Part shown: piece after piece, positions 17,349 to 25,588 of the stretch
Layout of the letters: each line of letters begins with the position of its first letter
How positions within the stretch are numbered: the stretch's first letter is position 1
Assembly (NCBI RefSeq): GCF_024496085.1
Contig: NZ_CP101751.1
Span: forward strand, 1,364,001-1,428,000
Direction: 5' to 3'
Length of the DNA: 64,000 nucleotides
Origin: Flavobacterium cerinum
GTDB lineage: Bacteria; Bacteroidota; Bacteroidia; Flavobacteriales; Flavobacteriaceae
Notes under the pieces: generated by a model
Told to the model about the DNA's origin: nothing
Seen by the model: only the letters and a program-made list of their open reading frames with translations
The model's database searches: none
Translations under genes and position numbers: made by a program

Positions 17349-18245
17349 TTATTTTGATATAACCTCATATAATCCTTCCAACCATTTATAATCTTGCCTC
17401 TTATGTCTCACATAAGCAAACACAACAGAAGAATAAGGTTTGTTGTGTCTAGACATATTGAATATTGTATTGTAACACTGCTCTATATATGTTTCGCGTA
17501 GCTTTTGAGGTATTGCCTTGTTTTTATAATAATTATGTGCTATCTCTATTTCATTTTTACAAGCTTCCCAGATTTCTTTTCTCTTCTGAATTAATGGCGT
17601 ATGGTTCAATCCATAAAAATAAATTGAAAGAGATGCTCGTTTAAAATTGAAATCATCGTCATCGGGATCAGCATTTTCTATTGCATCTCCATTTTCGTCA
17701 AAAGATATATATTGAGTATCTCTAGGAACAATAGGGTCAAGCAAATATGTCGTTTCACAACCACAATGATTGTCATAAGGAACAGCTATGACTCCTCCAT
17801 TATCTAAATCAAGAGGGAAAAAATTACCTTTTCCATATGGTTTCCCATCAATTTTAAAACGATCACGCCTAACCTTGTTAACAAGAGTCCCCGCTAACCT
17901 AAAGTTTTTCCAATAATAAGAGAGCCACCAATAACCGTCACTTCTAATGATTTTCCCATCTTCGCTTTTCGCTTTTAATTTTGGTCTATAATGCTCTATC
18001 TCCCATTCACTAGAATTTGCTGGAGATTCTGAATACCAACATTTTCCATGAGATAAATTAGATAATGCAGGATATAGTCTTGCCCAATGGTTATGTCTAT
18101 TTAAATATTTCCTTCTAGCAGAATGTGACATTTTCTTAAGTTTTTCTAAATGTATCTCTGCTTCTTTTTCCCATTTAGAAAACGCCCCATTCCCATGAAT
18201 TTTATCATATTCAACGGATAAACTATTGATATCAATTGTTCTCAT
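17349..18245 (-). CDS. PtuB-like HNH endonuclease-family protein
   Basis: 298 residues. The core GKCWYSESP-(n)-WEIEHYRPKL (67-90) follows the Cys/Glu...EHxxPK pattern of the HNH proteins paired with ATPases (PtuB of Septu and of retron-Ec78; TIGR02646-like). The later segment CGCETTYLLDPIVPRD (about 160-175) fits the family's second conserved part. Relatives often have CxYCE; here the second Cys is Ser (CWYSE), so zinc or metal binding may differ. It overlaps the ATPase gene by 14 bases, which strongly ties the two. The expected role is DNA or nucleic-acid cleavage triggered through the ATPase. It could alternatively be inactive as a nuclease. Confidence 0.75.
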   Translation of the reverse strand: MRTIDINSLSVEYDKIHGNGAFSKWEKEAEIHLEKLKKMSHSARRKYLNRHNHWARLYPALSNLSHGKCWYSESPANSSEWEIEHYRPKLKAKSEDGKIIRSDGYWWLSYYWKNFRLAGTLVNKVRRDRFKIDGKPYGKGNFFPLDLDNGGVIAVPYDNHCGCETTYLLDPIVPRDTQYISFDENGDAIENADPDDDDFNFKRASLSIYFYGLNHTPLIQKRKEIWEACKNEIEIAHNYYKNKAIPQKLRETYIEQCYNTIFNMSRHNKPYSSVVFAYVRHKRQDYKWLEGLYEVISK

Positions 18246-19821
18246 TTGGAAATCGCTCTTTTGTTAATTTTTCAATTATGGCATCACTAAGCTTTTTTAG
18301 TTCAATTTCTTCATCCTCCGTAAATTCGACTTTTTGAAAGAGTGGGTTCTCTGATATAGATTCAAGATATCGAGTATACCAAGGATCATAAGTTGAATCG
18401 TTAAATCCGGAATCTTCTATCTCTTTCTGGATTTGATTATATTCATTCATTTCATCATCACTTGCTTTTCCATTTTCTATTTTAAATAGCAGGTATCTTT
18501 TTCTATTTAATTTCAATTGCATATACTTACTAAGAACCGAAGGAAGACCAAATAATTCACTTCGTAAAATACTTACAATATCCATTGAACGAGGATCAAT
18601 TGAAGGCACTTCTATTTCTAAACCATTTTCTGATAACCTAAAGATTCTAACCTCTTCTTTCTTTAAACTACCTATGACAAGTGGATCGTGCGTATTAAGT
18701 ATAATTTGGGTACTCGCTGGTCTATCTACTACTTTATCTAAAAACTCTAAATATCTCCATTTCCAAAGAGGATTTAAATGGGTATCTGGTTCATCAAGTA
18801 AAATCAATGAATCTTCATCTTTTGTAAATTTCAACAGTCCAAGTACAGTTAGTAATTGTTGTTCTCCTTCACTTAGTTCTTTAAATGTAATACTGCCATT
18901 TACATTTTTCTTTTTTACTTTAATCCGAACTTCTGATATAAGTTTAGATATATAAGTGCTTTCTAATGCTTTAAACAAAGCCGTATTGCTTGTATAAGTG
19001 TTGGCTAGTTCTTTTAATTTATCCTTTCCCTTCAGGAACAAATATAATTGTTCTTGTGGATCATAATCATCGAAATCTATGCGTACATCTTGGTGATGGT
19101 AAATAGGAGCTAGTGATAAATCCCATAATTTATCAAGAAATGGTCTCACTAAGCCTTTGGCTGTCCAAAAAATATCGTCGGGATTTTCTTTTATCCTATT
19201 TTTTGCCCATGCTGGCATTTTAAGTACAAAAAGAATTGATTCTATGTCTTCAATATGAAGAACATTTCTAAGGAACTCAATACTATCTTCTTCTTCATGT
19301 GTAAAATATGCCAACAATACAAAGTAAGAATGTACAAGCTGTACATAAAAAAGCTTTCTAAGTGTATCTAATTCTTCTTCTTTAAAATCGTCATTGATTA
19401 TTTTATCATAAAATTTTTTCTGATGATCCCAAAAGTGCTCTTTTAATTTATTGCTTAACCCAGAGTAATAAGTGAAAACATATTTAGGTTGAAAATCAGT
19501 CTTCCCTGTGTTGGAAAAAAAAGATTTAAAGGTTTGCTTTTCATTATCTACCAAGATTTTATAATTTCCTTCATCGCATGTAATATCCACTTTACTTCCT
19601 TTGATCTTATAAATGATATTATAATCAAAACTTGGTGCTTCCCTTTTTGTCTCGGTGCTTAGGTCAAGGTATTTGAAGATGAGAACCAATGCTTCTATAA
19701 AGTTTGATTTACCAGAAGCATTCTGCCCCAGTAAAACGGTTTTCATTTCCTTTTCGTCAAGGTCTATAGTGAACTCTTTTAAGTTCTTATAATTCTTTAT
19801 GTAGACTTTGTCAATTCTCAT
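18232..19821 (-). CDS. PtuA-like ABC/SMC-type ATPase
   Basis: 529 residues. Walker A GQNASGKS (32-39) follows an SMC-like start (MRIDKVYIKNYKNLKEF). After an insertion with helices the ABC signature LSEGEQQ (316-322), Walker B LILLDEP (339-345), D-loop and switch His (THDP, about 378) complete an overcoming-lysogenization-defect (OLD)-like/AAA15 ATPase head. No TOPRIM domain follows; residues 400-529 are an unassigned C-terminal helical part. Start overlaps the hsdS stop by 4 bases (ATGA), and the end overlaps the HNH gene. Together with the HNH gene it forms a Septu-type pair. A PrrC/RloC-type anticodon nuclease was considered because those also nest in hsd loci, but the separate HNH gene fits Septu better. 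Confidence 0.82.
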   Translation of the reverse strand: MRIDKVYIKNYKNLKEFTIDLDEKEMKTVLLGQNASGKSNFIEALVLIFKYLDLSTETKREAPSFDYNIIYKIKGSKVDITCDEGNYKILVDNEKQTFKSFFSNTGKTDFQPKYVFTYYSGLSNKLKEHFWDHQKKFYDKIINDDFKEEELDTLRKLFYVQLVHSYFVLLAYFTHEEEDSIEFLRNVLHIEDIESILFVLKMPAWAKNRIKENPDDIFWTAKGLVRPFLDKLWDLSLAPIYHHQDVRIDFDDYDPQEQLYLFLKGKDKLKELANTYTSNTALFKALESTYISKLISEVRIKVKKKNVNGSITFKELSEGEQQLLTVLGLLKFTKDEDSLILLDEPDTHLNPLWKWRYLEFLDKVVDRPASTQIILNTHDPLVIGSLKKEEVRIFRLSENGLEIEVPSIDPRSMDIVSILRSELFGLPSVLSKYMQLKLNRKRYLLFKIENGKASDDEMNEYNQIQKEIEDSGFNDSTYDPWYTRYLESISENPLFQKVEFTEDEEIELKKLSDAIIEKLTKERFPNENN

Positions 19822-21302
19822 TTTTTATCTGCTAATTTTAAAAATGCTACTTTGCCTTTTCGAGGCTTTTCTTCTATAACTAAGCCCTCATCTATATTCT
19901 TTTTTAATTCTGCATAGAACCCATCTATATCATCCTTCTTATCAGACAATGACCATAGTTCACTAGCTGATACGGATTCTTTTCTTTCATTCAATATTTG
20001 TAGAATATTTTTAGGAGTGTCTGGCATAGCTTTAATTTTTGGAGTACTGTTTTTCTCTTCTTTTAATTGATTTACGTACGTTTCTTTTTCCTTTTGAATT
20101 CGTTCGATATATAACTTAAGATTTTCAGAATTAAGGTCATTATCAACTAGTTTTCCTTTAAAACTCTTAACTAACATGGACTGTCGGAGGTTATCCGCTT
20201 TTAATAAAGAACTTGTAACACTTTCGTACAGTTTATCACAAATTGATATTTTCTGTTCTATATATTTGACAATATCCTTTTGAGTGCTAATATTGGGAAG
20301 AGGTATAGGTAATTCTCTAATTTGAGAATAATTGAGTCCTTGCCTTGTGGCTCCAGTCTGAACAGACATTATAATGTCTTGAGCTTTAGGTGAATTAAGA
20401 TATAAAGATAGATATTTATAGTATACCTTTTGGGGATCTGGACGGAGAATACATACGTGTTGATTTACATTTGCTTCTTTAAAACTTTCCGGAACAAATG
20501 CACATCTTCCTATTGAAGCCCCTGTAATATTTAGTAAAACATCAAATGGTTTAACATGCGTACGTTTCATTTTTTCATGTGTTGACAAAGTTATATATGC
20601 AGCATCATTGATGTCTAATTTATTTCTATGTACATTTTGGCTTCTTATAAAGATAATACCACTATCTTTATAAACTTTCTTCCCTCCCTTAGGAGTAATC
20701 CCACTTCCAATAAAAACTAGTATTTCCTCTAGCTTCTTAACAAATGAAGAATTTGTCCCTAGAAATGCATTTTGTAATACCAATTGCTTGTAAGCGTCTA
20801 TCTGATCTATTGTAGCCCTTAGCTGTTGTTGACTCTTTTCAAGAGAACTAAATAATTCTTCTAACTTTAGAGTGATTCTGTTTTGTTCATTTAATGAAGG
20901 TAACTCTATTATTTGTTCGTAAACATTATCTCTGTTTAATCCGGGGATTGTTGTTGATTTATCAAGCTTTGAAAGGTTTAAAAATTTCAGAATAAAAAAA
21001 ATGAACTTAAAATTTAAGGACGGTGCTGGCTTAATGTAATAGGTTGTGTCAATTGGCCAACAGTTTTCATTTGAAATGTGCACTGAGCCTACAGAACCTT
21101 TTCTCCCGATAATTATCACAGGTCCTTTAACTAAAAAATCATTGTGGTAACCAATTATTCCATTTGAACCAAAAATGGGGTATTTACCATCCTGACGACT
21201 ATTCTTAGGAAGACTTTTTCCATACTCAAGTATTAAAATATCTCCTAAAGAAACATTTATCCAACCTTCTGGCAAATTATATTTTTCTTGTTGTTCTTTC
21301 AT
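19818..21302 (-). CDS. hsdS: Type I specificity subunit HsdS with C-terminal winged-helix-like tail
   Basis: 494 residues. Two target recognition domains are seen, about 10-150 (WINVSLGDILILEYGKSLPK, IIGRKGSVGS, STTIPGLNRDNV) and about 190-355 (LEEILVFIGSGITPKGG, VQTGATRQGLNYSQI). Each is followed by a coiled-coil spacer (LEELFSSLEKSQQQLRATID at about 148, and YIEQKISICDKLYESV). Residues ~420-494 form an extra tail (ILNERKESVSASELWSLSD, then LKKNIDEGLVIEE) with the look of a winged helix. It sets the DNA sequence methylated by HsdM. The gene is 27 bases after the AbiEii gene and overlaps the ATPase start by 4. Confidence 0.9.
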   Translation of the reverse strand: MKEQQEKYNLPEGWINVSLGDILILEYGKSLPKNSRQDGKYPIFGSNGIIGYHNDFLVKGPVIIIGRKGSVGSVHISNENCWPIDTTYYIKPAPSLNFKFIFFILKFLNLSKLDKSTTIPGLNRDNVYEQIIELPSLNEQNRITLKLEELFSSLEKSQQQLRATIDQIDAYKQLVLQNAFLGTNSSFVKKLEEILVFIGSGITPKGGKKVYKDSGIIFIRSQNVHRNKLDINDAAYITLSTHEKMKRTHVKPFDVLLNITGASIGRCAFVPESFKEANVNQHVCILRPDPQKVYYKYLSLYLNSPKAQDIIMSVQTGATRQGLNYSQIRELPIPLPNISTQKDIVKYIEQKISICDKLYESVTSSLLKADNLRQSMLVKSFKGKLVDNDLNSENLKLYIERIQKEKETYVNQLKEEKNSTPKIKAMPDTPKNILQILNERKESVSASELWSLSDKKDDIDGFYAELKKNIDEGLVIEEKPRKGKVAFLKLADKK

Positions 21303-21329
21303 TTTAAATCTTTTCCAAAAGATTTGCTT

Positions 21330-22370
21330 CTAATTATTAACACTCTTATACCAATAGAAAAAAGCTTCCGGATTGGTTTTTTTTAATTTGTTTAACTTAT
21401 TGTAGGTTGGATCTTCAATCAACCAATCTTTGATTTCCAGCGGATTTTTAAAACGTTCAATTCCCTGATTTTCTTTATTCAACAATGAAGTCAGATAGGC
21501 AACTTTAGCTGACGCTGTTATGGCTTCTTCTATTGAAAATCGATCGATAATGAAATTCGTAAAATTCTTAATGCCTAATTGCAAGTGTTTAAACTCATCA
21601 GATTTCATATCCCTTTCTGCCAATGTATAACAAGCCAGCCAAGTGTCTTTTAGGACATCGCTAGCATTCATATTTAATTTTCGATAGCCGATTTCTTCCT
21701 GCACCACTCTCGAAAAACTTTCTTTGACTACGTTAAGGTCAGTTATTTGGTCGAACAAAAAGCCAATATCATACAACTGTTTAATGATTTCGACAGGACG
21801 ATTTTTTGAATACAATATGCCTGTGGTTTTCGGAGCGAAAGCCGTGAGCTTATCTCCCAAAATAGCCTCAAACGTTGGCAATACAACTATCGTATCTTTT
21901 CCCGACGTGGCTAACCAATTATGATTTATTGGATATTCTTTTGTTTCAGGGTATGGATTGGACGTGTATAATAAATCCAATAGTATCGGTTCTTCATGAC
22001 CATCTACCTCACTTTTGTAAAATATCTTGAAATGTCCGATAGGTGCATCAGGGGTATGTTTTCGATCGTTGTCATCTTCCCAACGGATAAACATTTCTAA
22101 TTGGCTAATCGTCTCTAAAATCTTCTTGATTTTATCTCCCGGTTCTTCTGTAATGATGTCAATATCTATCGAGAACCGTTTAGGTGTTTCCGTTGCTAAA
22201 AGTAGAGCCGTTCCGCCTTTAAACACAAAGTTCAGATTATTCAATTGCAGTTGCTCCAAAAGTGTTAAAGCGTATATTACCTTTTCAATCAGCTTTAGGT
22301 CAATGCGCTTTCCCAACTTATTTCGTAAGTCGGTAATCCATTCAATTGTATATGATTTTGGATCTATCAT
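21330..22370 (-). CDS. AbiEii/AbiGii-type nucleotidyltransferase toxin
   Basis: 346 residues with the nucleotidyltransferase signature FKGGTALLL (50-58) followed by KRFSIDIDI (64-72), where D69 and D71 are the metal-binding acids. A C-terminal helical part follows. Family members (AbiEii, MenT) transfer nucleotides to targets such as tRNA and cause growth arrest, giving abortive infection. It is encoded 26 bases after its antitoxin gene and 27 before hsdS. The length matches the longer, cognate-antitoxin group. Its presence at the head of the operon may also stabilise the island. Confidence 0.88.
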   Translation of the reverse strand: MIDPKSYTIEWITDLRNKLGKRIDLKLIEKVIYALTLLEQLQLNNLNFVFKGGTALLLATETPKRFSIDIDIITEEPGDKIKKILETISQLEMFIRWEDDNDRKHTPDAPIGHFKIFYKSEVDGHEEPILLDLLYTSNPYPETKEYPINHNWLATSGKDTIVVLPTFEAILGDKLTAFAPKTTGILYSKNRPVEIIKQLYDIGFLFDQITDLNVVKESFSRVVQEEIGYRKLNMNASDVLKDTWLACYTLAERDMKSDEFKHLQLGIKNFTNFIIDRFSIEEAITASAKVAYLTSLLNKENQGIERFKNPLEIKDWLIEDPTYNKLNKLKKTNPEAFFYWYKSVNN

Positions 22371-22382
22371 GTTTTATATTAT

Positions 22383-22424
22383 TGGCACAAATAAAATTAT
22401 TTTGCCAAACTTATATTTATTAGT
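22383..22424 (-). repeat. AbiE operator-like repeat, copy 2 (over abiEi stop)
   Basis: This segment spans the end of the antitoxin gene and the gap before the toxin gene. It shares most of its ~40 bases with 23163-23204, including TTGGCA near its left end and CAAACTTATAT at 22406-22416. Each gene of the pair is thus preceded by one copy. Function as operator or promoter is inferred. Confidence 0.55.
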
Positions 22425-23122
22425 TCGTCAATTTCAGCTTCTCTATTTCTTCGGACGGCATATCTACGCATCTTTAACTCATTTAAAGTGTATTTCTGCA
22501 TTACACTCCGCATAATAAATTCCTTTTCATTTTGTTGTGCCGAGAAAAGTGCTATATCAATCAACATATCCACCAATAACTTTTCCAATGCAGGAATACT
22601 AATTTTATCTTTTTCTATCAAAGGAGACTCCGAAACCATATTCTTCACAATAAGAACTTCATCTTGATTATGAATATAACGGTCAAATATTTCCTCATCA
22701 GGATTAAAAAAAACGTTTTTATTGATTTCTGTCAGAAAAGTAAATATAGATTCAGACGCATCTTTTTCTACTTCTATAACAACATAATGTTTAAATGGCT
22801 GGTGACGCATAAAATCATTCAACCACACCGTATCCCAAATGCAAAAGGTGATGTAAGGAAATTCACGTTTTACCTTATTAAATACTCTCTTTAAATTGTT
22901 TGAAATATTGGGTTGAAAAGGGATGTGGCTATCCATCTCATAAATACCTCTGGAAGGAGCATTGATAATTCCCTCTTTTTTTAGTTTAGACAGATACATA
23001 TTGATCGTGTTATCAGACCAGGATGGAAAATCCTTTTTTATTGATCCCACAAGCTTTTGCTTGGAAAGTCTTTCACTTTCTTCAAAATAACGACTAATAT
23101 GTTTTTCTAACGTTTCTGCCAA
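22397..23122 (-). CDS. AbiEi-like antitoxin / transcriptional regulator (DUF6577-like)
   Basis: 241 residues from a TTG start; no in-frame ATG exists before the upstream TAA. Residues ~15-65 (LSKQKLVGSIKKDFPSWSDNTINMYLSKLKKEG) form a winged helix-turn-helix as in AbiEi regulators. The rest (FPYITFCIWDTVWLNDFM, YVVIEVEKDASESIF) fits the AbiEi C-terminal fold. It precedes an AbiEii toxin by 26 bases, the classic arrangement of type IV toxin-antitoxin pairs, and is expected to repress its own promoter. Similar long direct repeats lie just upstream (23163-23204) and over its own stop codon (22383-22424). Confidence 0.75.
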   Translation of the reverse strand: MAETLEKHISRYFEESERLSKQKLVGSIKKDFPSWSDNTINMYLSKLKKEGIINAPSRGIYEMDSHIPFQPNISNNLKRVFNKVKREFPYITFCIWDTVWLNDFMRHQPFKHYVVIEVEKDASESIFTFLTEINKNVFFNPDEEIFDRYIHNQDEVLIVKNMVSESPLIEKDKISIPALEKLLVDMLIDIALFSAQQNEKEFIMRSVMQKYTLNELKMRRYAVRRNREAEIDELINISLAK

Positions 23123-23155
23123 AATTCTTATTTATAGTAAATGTAGTATTAATTT

Positions 23156-23204
23156 ATATAAGTTTGGCATAAAAAATAATTTTTGTCAAACTTATATCTA
23201 ATTA
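23156..23204 (-). promoter_or_regulatory. AbiE operator-like inverted repeat, copy 1 (upstream of abiEi)
   Basis: ATATAAGTTTG at 23156-23166 and CAAACTTATAT at 23187-23197 form perfect 11-base arms 20 bases apart. It lies 34-75 bases upstream of the antitoxin start, where AbiEi proteins bind paired inverted repeats to repress their operon. The segment from 23163 recurs at 22383-22424. The operon promoter is expected here, but no exact TAnnTTTG box is visible in the proper place. Confidence 0.6.
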
Positions 23205-23356
23205 GAGGTAATGAGATAAAGTATAGACAATTTTAGACATGACGATGTAAATTATGTGTTAGTGTTAGTTTCTGGTGCTTGCAAAATGCCTCTGACAGGA
23301 TTTGTTTTCCTTTCTAACTGTAATAAACAGAGTGTTAAGTTGCACAGCAAGTCATA

Positions 23357-23377
23357 TATCCTTACATTGTAAGGATA
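23357..23377. repeat. 21-bp perfect palindrome upstream of serine recombinase
   Basis: TATCCTTAC-ATT-GTAAGGATA, 9-base perfect arms, 13 bases before the recombinase start codon. Such a site could be a recombinase binding or attachment site, or an autoregulatory operator. AAGGATAAGA at its right end (23371-23380) recurs at 6301-6310. Confidence 0.6.
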
Positions 23378-23389
23378 AGACATCTAATT

Positions 23390-24949
23390 ATGAAAGCGAT
23401 AGGGTATATGCGTTTAAGTTCGAAGGATCAGTCGAGATACTCCTTAGATGTGCAGGAAGCTGCCATAAATGCCTATTGCGCTAAATACGAACTGGAACTA
23501 ATAGCTCTTTTCAAAGACAATGGTCAGCGAAGTTCTACTTTCAGCCGGTTGGATTTTCAGGCACTCGAAATATTCATAAAACGGTATAAAGGACTGGTGC
23601 AATATATGGTCGTTATGGAACACGATCGTTTTAGTAGAGATCTTTCCGAAGCTCTTTTAAAGATAAAGAAATTTGAGAGCCAGTATGGTGTTAAAGTTGT
23701 TTCTGTGGACGAACCTCTTGATATTGATCCGACAGATCCAACGGTATTCATTAGCCGTGCATTCCGGTATGCCACTGCAAATGCAGAACTTTTAAATATC
23801 CGTGCCAGAACCATCCGGGGGATAAAGAGAGCACATCTGGAAGGACGATTTGTGAATAAAGCGCCTTATGGTTATAGCAATAGCAGAGATCTTCTCGGTA
23901 AAGGTATTCTTGTTGTAAATCATCAGGAAGCAGAAATCGTTCAACAAATTTTCCGGTACTACTTATCCGGTATATCGCTGAGAGAAATCACAACTATAAT
24001 GAATCGGGAAGGCTTTCCGCTTAAAGGTCATAATGCAGTGACGCGAATACTGGATAACGCTTTATATGCAGGTCTGATGAAAGTGATCGATGAAGACGGA
24101 AAGGTAAAGTATGTAAAAGCCCTTCACGAGCGTATCGTAAGCGAAGCCGATTATTGGCTTGTGCAAGAAATCAGAAATCGTAAAAAGCCATCAAAATTAA
24201 AGCTGGATAAAGATTATCTTTTAAAAGGGCTATTGAAATGTAGTTGTGGAAAATATATGACGGCAGGGTGGAGCAAAGGGAAGAGTAAGTACTATTTGTA
24301 TTACAAGTGCATCAATCATGTGTCAGTTAATATTCCAGGAAAAAGAATTCACGAGCAGTTTAGATTGGTATTGGAGCATCTAAAGCTAACAAAAGAGCAA
24401 TTGATTCTTCTTCATAAGAAAGCAGCTGTAAGAATTGATAAACTGTTGAAAGATGAAAAACAACAGATAAGAGGCAGGCAAAAAATGCTTCAGGAATTGG
24501 ATGCTAAAATGGAATCACTTGAAGAACATTTGATTGAAGGAACACTTAATAAGATTACATTCAAGAAATGGTCTGAACAATATAATGCTGAACATAGCCG
24601 GATAAAAGATATTATTCAAGCTACTGAGGAATATATTGCCAATCAGCTACAGTTTATGAAAAAATACATGAGTGGTATACATACCGTTCAGGATATAATA
24701 GCGTGTCAAAACGATGAACCACTAGCGAGGCAGATGATTTTGAAATTTGTTTTCAGATATGGCTTGCAATATGAAGACGACCGACTAAGAACTTATAAAA
24801 TCTGTCCGGCACTTTCTCATAATTGTATGGAATTGACGAATAGGGGATTGTTAAGGGTGGATGAGGTGGAAACCGCAACGAAAGCGAATCATGAGCACCT
24901 CTTAAATTTTATAACGGAGCAGTTAGTTTGTTTATCTTCAGATTATTAG
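23390..24949 (+). CDS. Large serine recombinase (site-specific integrase)
   Basis: 519 residues. The resolvase domain (about 3-150) starts IGYMRLSSKDQ with the catalytic Ser at residue 10 or 11 and contains VVMEHDRFSRDL, the conserved Arg region. The Recombinase domain (about 165-260: KAPYGYSN, GISLREITTIMNREGFP, VTRILDNALYAGL) is followed by a zinc ribbon (LLKCSCGKYM, YYKC) and a coiled coil (about 355-400). This is the layout of large serine integrases that move genomic islands and phages. It reads away from the defence operon and lies ~320 bases from two tRNA genes, so it marks the right end of the island and is its likely mobility gene. Confidence 0.93.
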   Translation: MKAIGYMRLSSKDQSRYSLDVQEAAINAYCAKYELELIALFKDNGQRSSTFSRLDFQALEIFIKRYKGLVQYMVVMEHDRFSRDLSEALLKIKKFESQYGVKVVSVDEPLDIDPTDPTVFISRAFRYATANAELLNIRARTIRGIKRAHLEGRFVNKAPYGYSNSRDLLGKGILVVNHQEAEIVQQIFRYYLSGISLREITTIMNREGFPLKGHNAVTRILDNALYAGLMKVIDEDGKVKYVKALHERIVSEADYWLVQEIRNRKKPSKLKLDKDYLLKGLLKCSCGKYMTAGWSKGKSKYYLYYKCINHVSVNIPGKRIHEQFRLVLEHLKLTKEQLILLHKKAAVRIDKLLKDEKQQIRGRQKMLQELDAKMESLEEHLIEGTLNKITFKKWSEQYNAEHSRIKDIIQATEEYIANQLQFMKKYMSGIHTVQDIIACQNDEPLARQMILKFVFRYGLQYEDDRLRTYKICPALSHNCMELTNRGLLRVDEVETATKANHEHLLNFITEQLVCLSSDY

Positions 24950-25268
24950 TGTAAATTCTGTATCATTAGGGAGGAGTTCAATTCCCGTCACAAAAGAAAT
25001 ATTCATGTACAGAAATAGAAAGTTAAAAATCATTAACTAATTGATAATCAATATTTTGTATTTTTGATACCTGAATGAGTTTTGAACACCTTAAAATGCA
25101 GTAAATCAGTATTTTATGTTTTGTGGATAAAAATGATCATTTTTGGGAAGTTTTTTAGTTCTTTAATTTTTGAACTCTGTAACTGATTGGTAATCAAATA
25201 AAAAACCCGCCTTTTGGGCGGGTTTGAACATTCCGTTCAATGCTTTTTTGTGAAGCATTTTCATTTCG
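24950..25268. other. Gene-free stretch between recombinase and tRNAs
   Basis: No gene is seen. Bases 24968-24998 (aggaggagttcaattcccgtcac) look like a T-arm plus acceptor fragment of a tRNA, but only three of five T-stem pairs would form, so it is at most a remnant, possibly of an attachment site. The rest is AT-rich up to the terminator at 25202-25225. Confidence 0.4.
25202..25225 (-). terminator. Terminator after tRNA-Gly/tRNA-Leu pair
   Basis: AAACCCGCC-tttt-GGGCGGGTTT, a GC-rich 10-bp stem with A tract on the left, giving a T tract on the minus strand. It lies ~45 bases past the 3' end of tRNA-Leu and would end the minus-strand tRNA transcript. Confidence 0.8.
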
Positions 25269-25354
25269 TACTCAAGGCGGGACTTGAACCCGCACGAACA
25301 TTACTGTTCACTGGATTTTAAGTCCAGCGTGTCTACCAATTCCACCACTCGAGC
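25269..25354 (-). tRNA. tRNA-Leu (anticodon TAA)
   Basis: 86 nt on the minus strand. The acceptor stem GCTCGAG pairs with CTTGAGT (two G-T wobbles). The D-arm has GGTAGAC, the anticodon stem-loop GGACTTAAAATCC gives TAA, a long variable arm typical of class II Leu tRNAs follows, and the T-arm is GCGGGTTCAAGTCCCGC. CCA is not encoded. It is probably co-transcribed with the tRNA-Gly just upstream. Confidence 0.97.
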
Positions 25355-25370
25355 ATTAATAAGGTAGTTG

Positions 25371-25443
25371 AGCGAAAAACGGGGTTCGAACCCGCGACCT
25401 CAACCTTGGCAAGGTTGCGCTCTACCAACTGAGCTATTTTCGC
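25371..25443 (-). tRNA. tRNA-Gly (anticodon GCC)
   Basis: 73 nt on the minus strand. Acceptor stem GCGAAAA/TTTTCGC, D-arm AGCTCAGTTGGTAGAGC, anticodon stem-loop CAACC-TTGCCAA-GGTTG reading GCC, T-arm GCGGGTTCGAACCCCG. CCA is not encoded. It is 16 bases upstream of tRNA-Leu. Confidence 0.97.
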
Positions 25444-25588
25444 ATTTTATTTTCTTTAAGAACTTCGCTATACTTGTTCTGTATTGCGGATGCAAATTTA
25501 GTACATAAATCTAATTATACAAGTCTTTTCCTGAAAAAAAATAAAATATTTTTTTAATGTATTGATAACCTTTAGGTTAATGTCGTAA

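Noticed and set aside
18232..19821. ATPase as PrrC or RloC anticodon nuclease
   Set aside because: No anticodon nuclease C-terminus or long zinc-hook coiled coil is seen, and the overlapping HNH gene fits a Septu pair.
23302..23484. Plus-strand frame of 60 codons overlapping the recombinase start
   Set aside because: It is out of frame with the recombinase and covers the palindrome; no family features.
24968..24998. Complete tRNA gene downstream of the recombinase
   Set aside because: Only a T-arm-like fragment; no D-arm or anticodon arm upstream and poor stem pairing.
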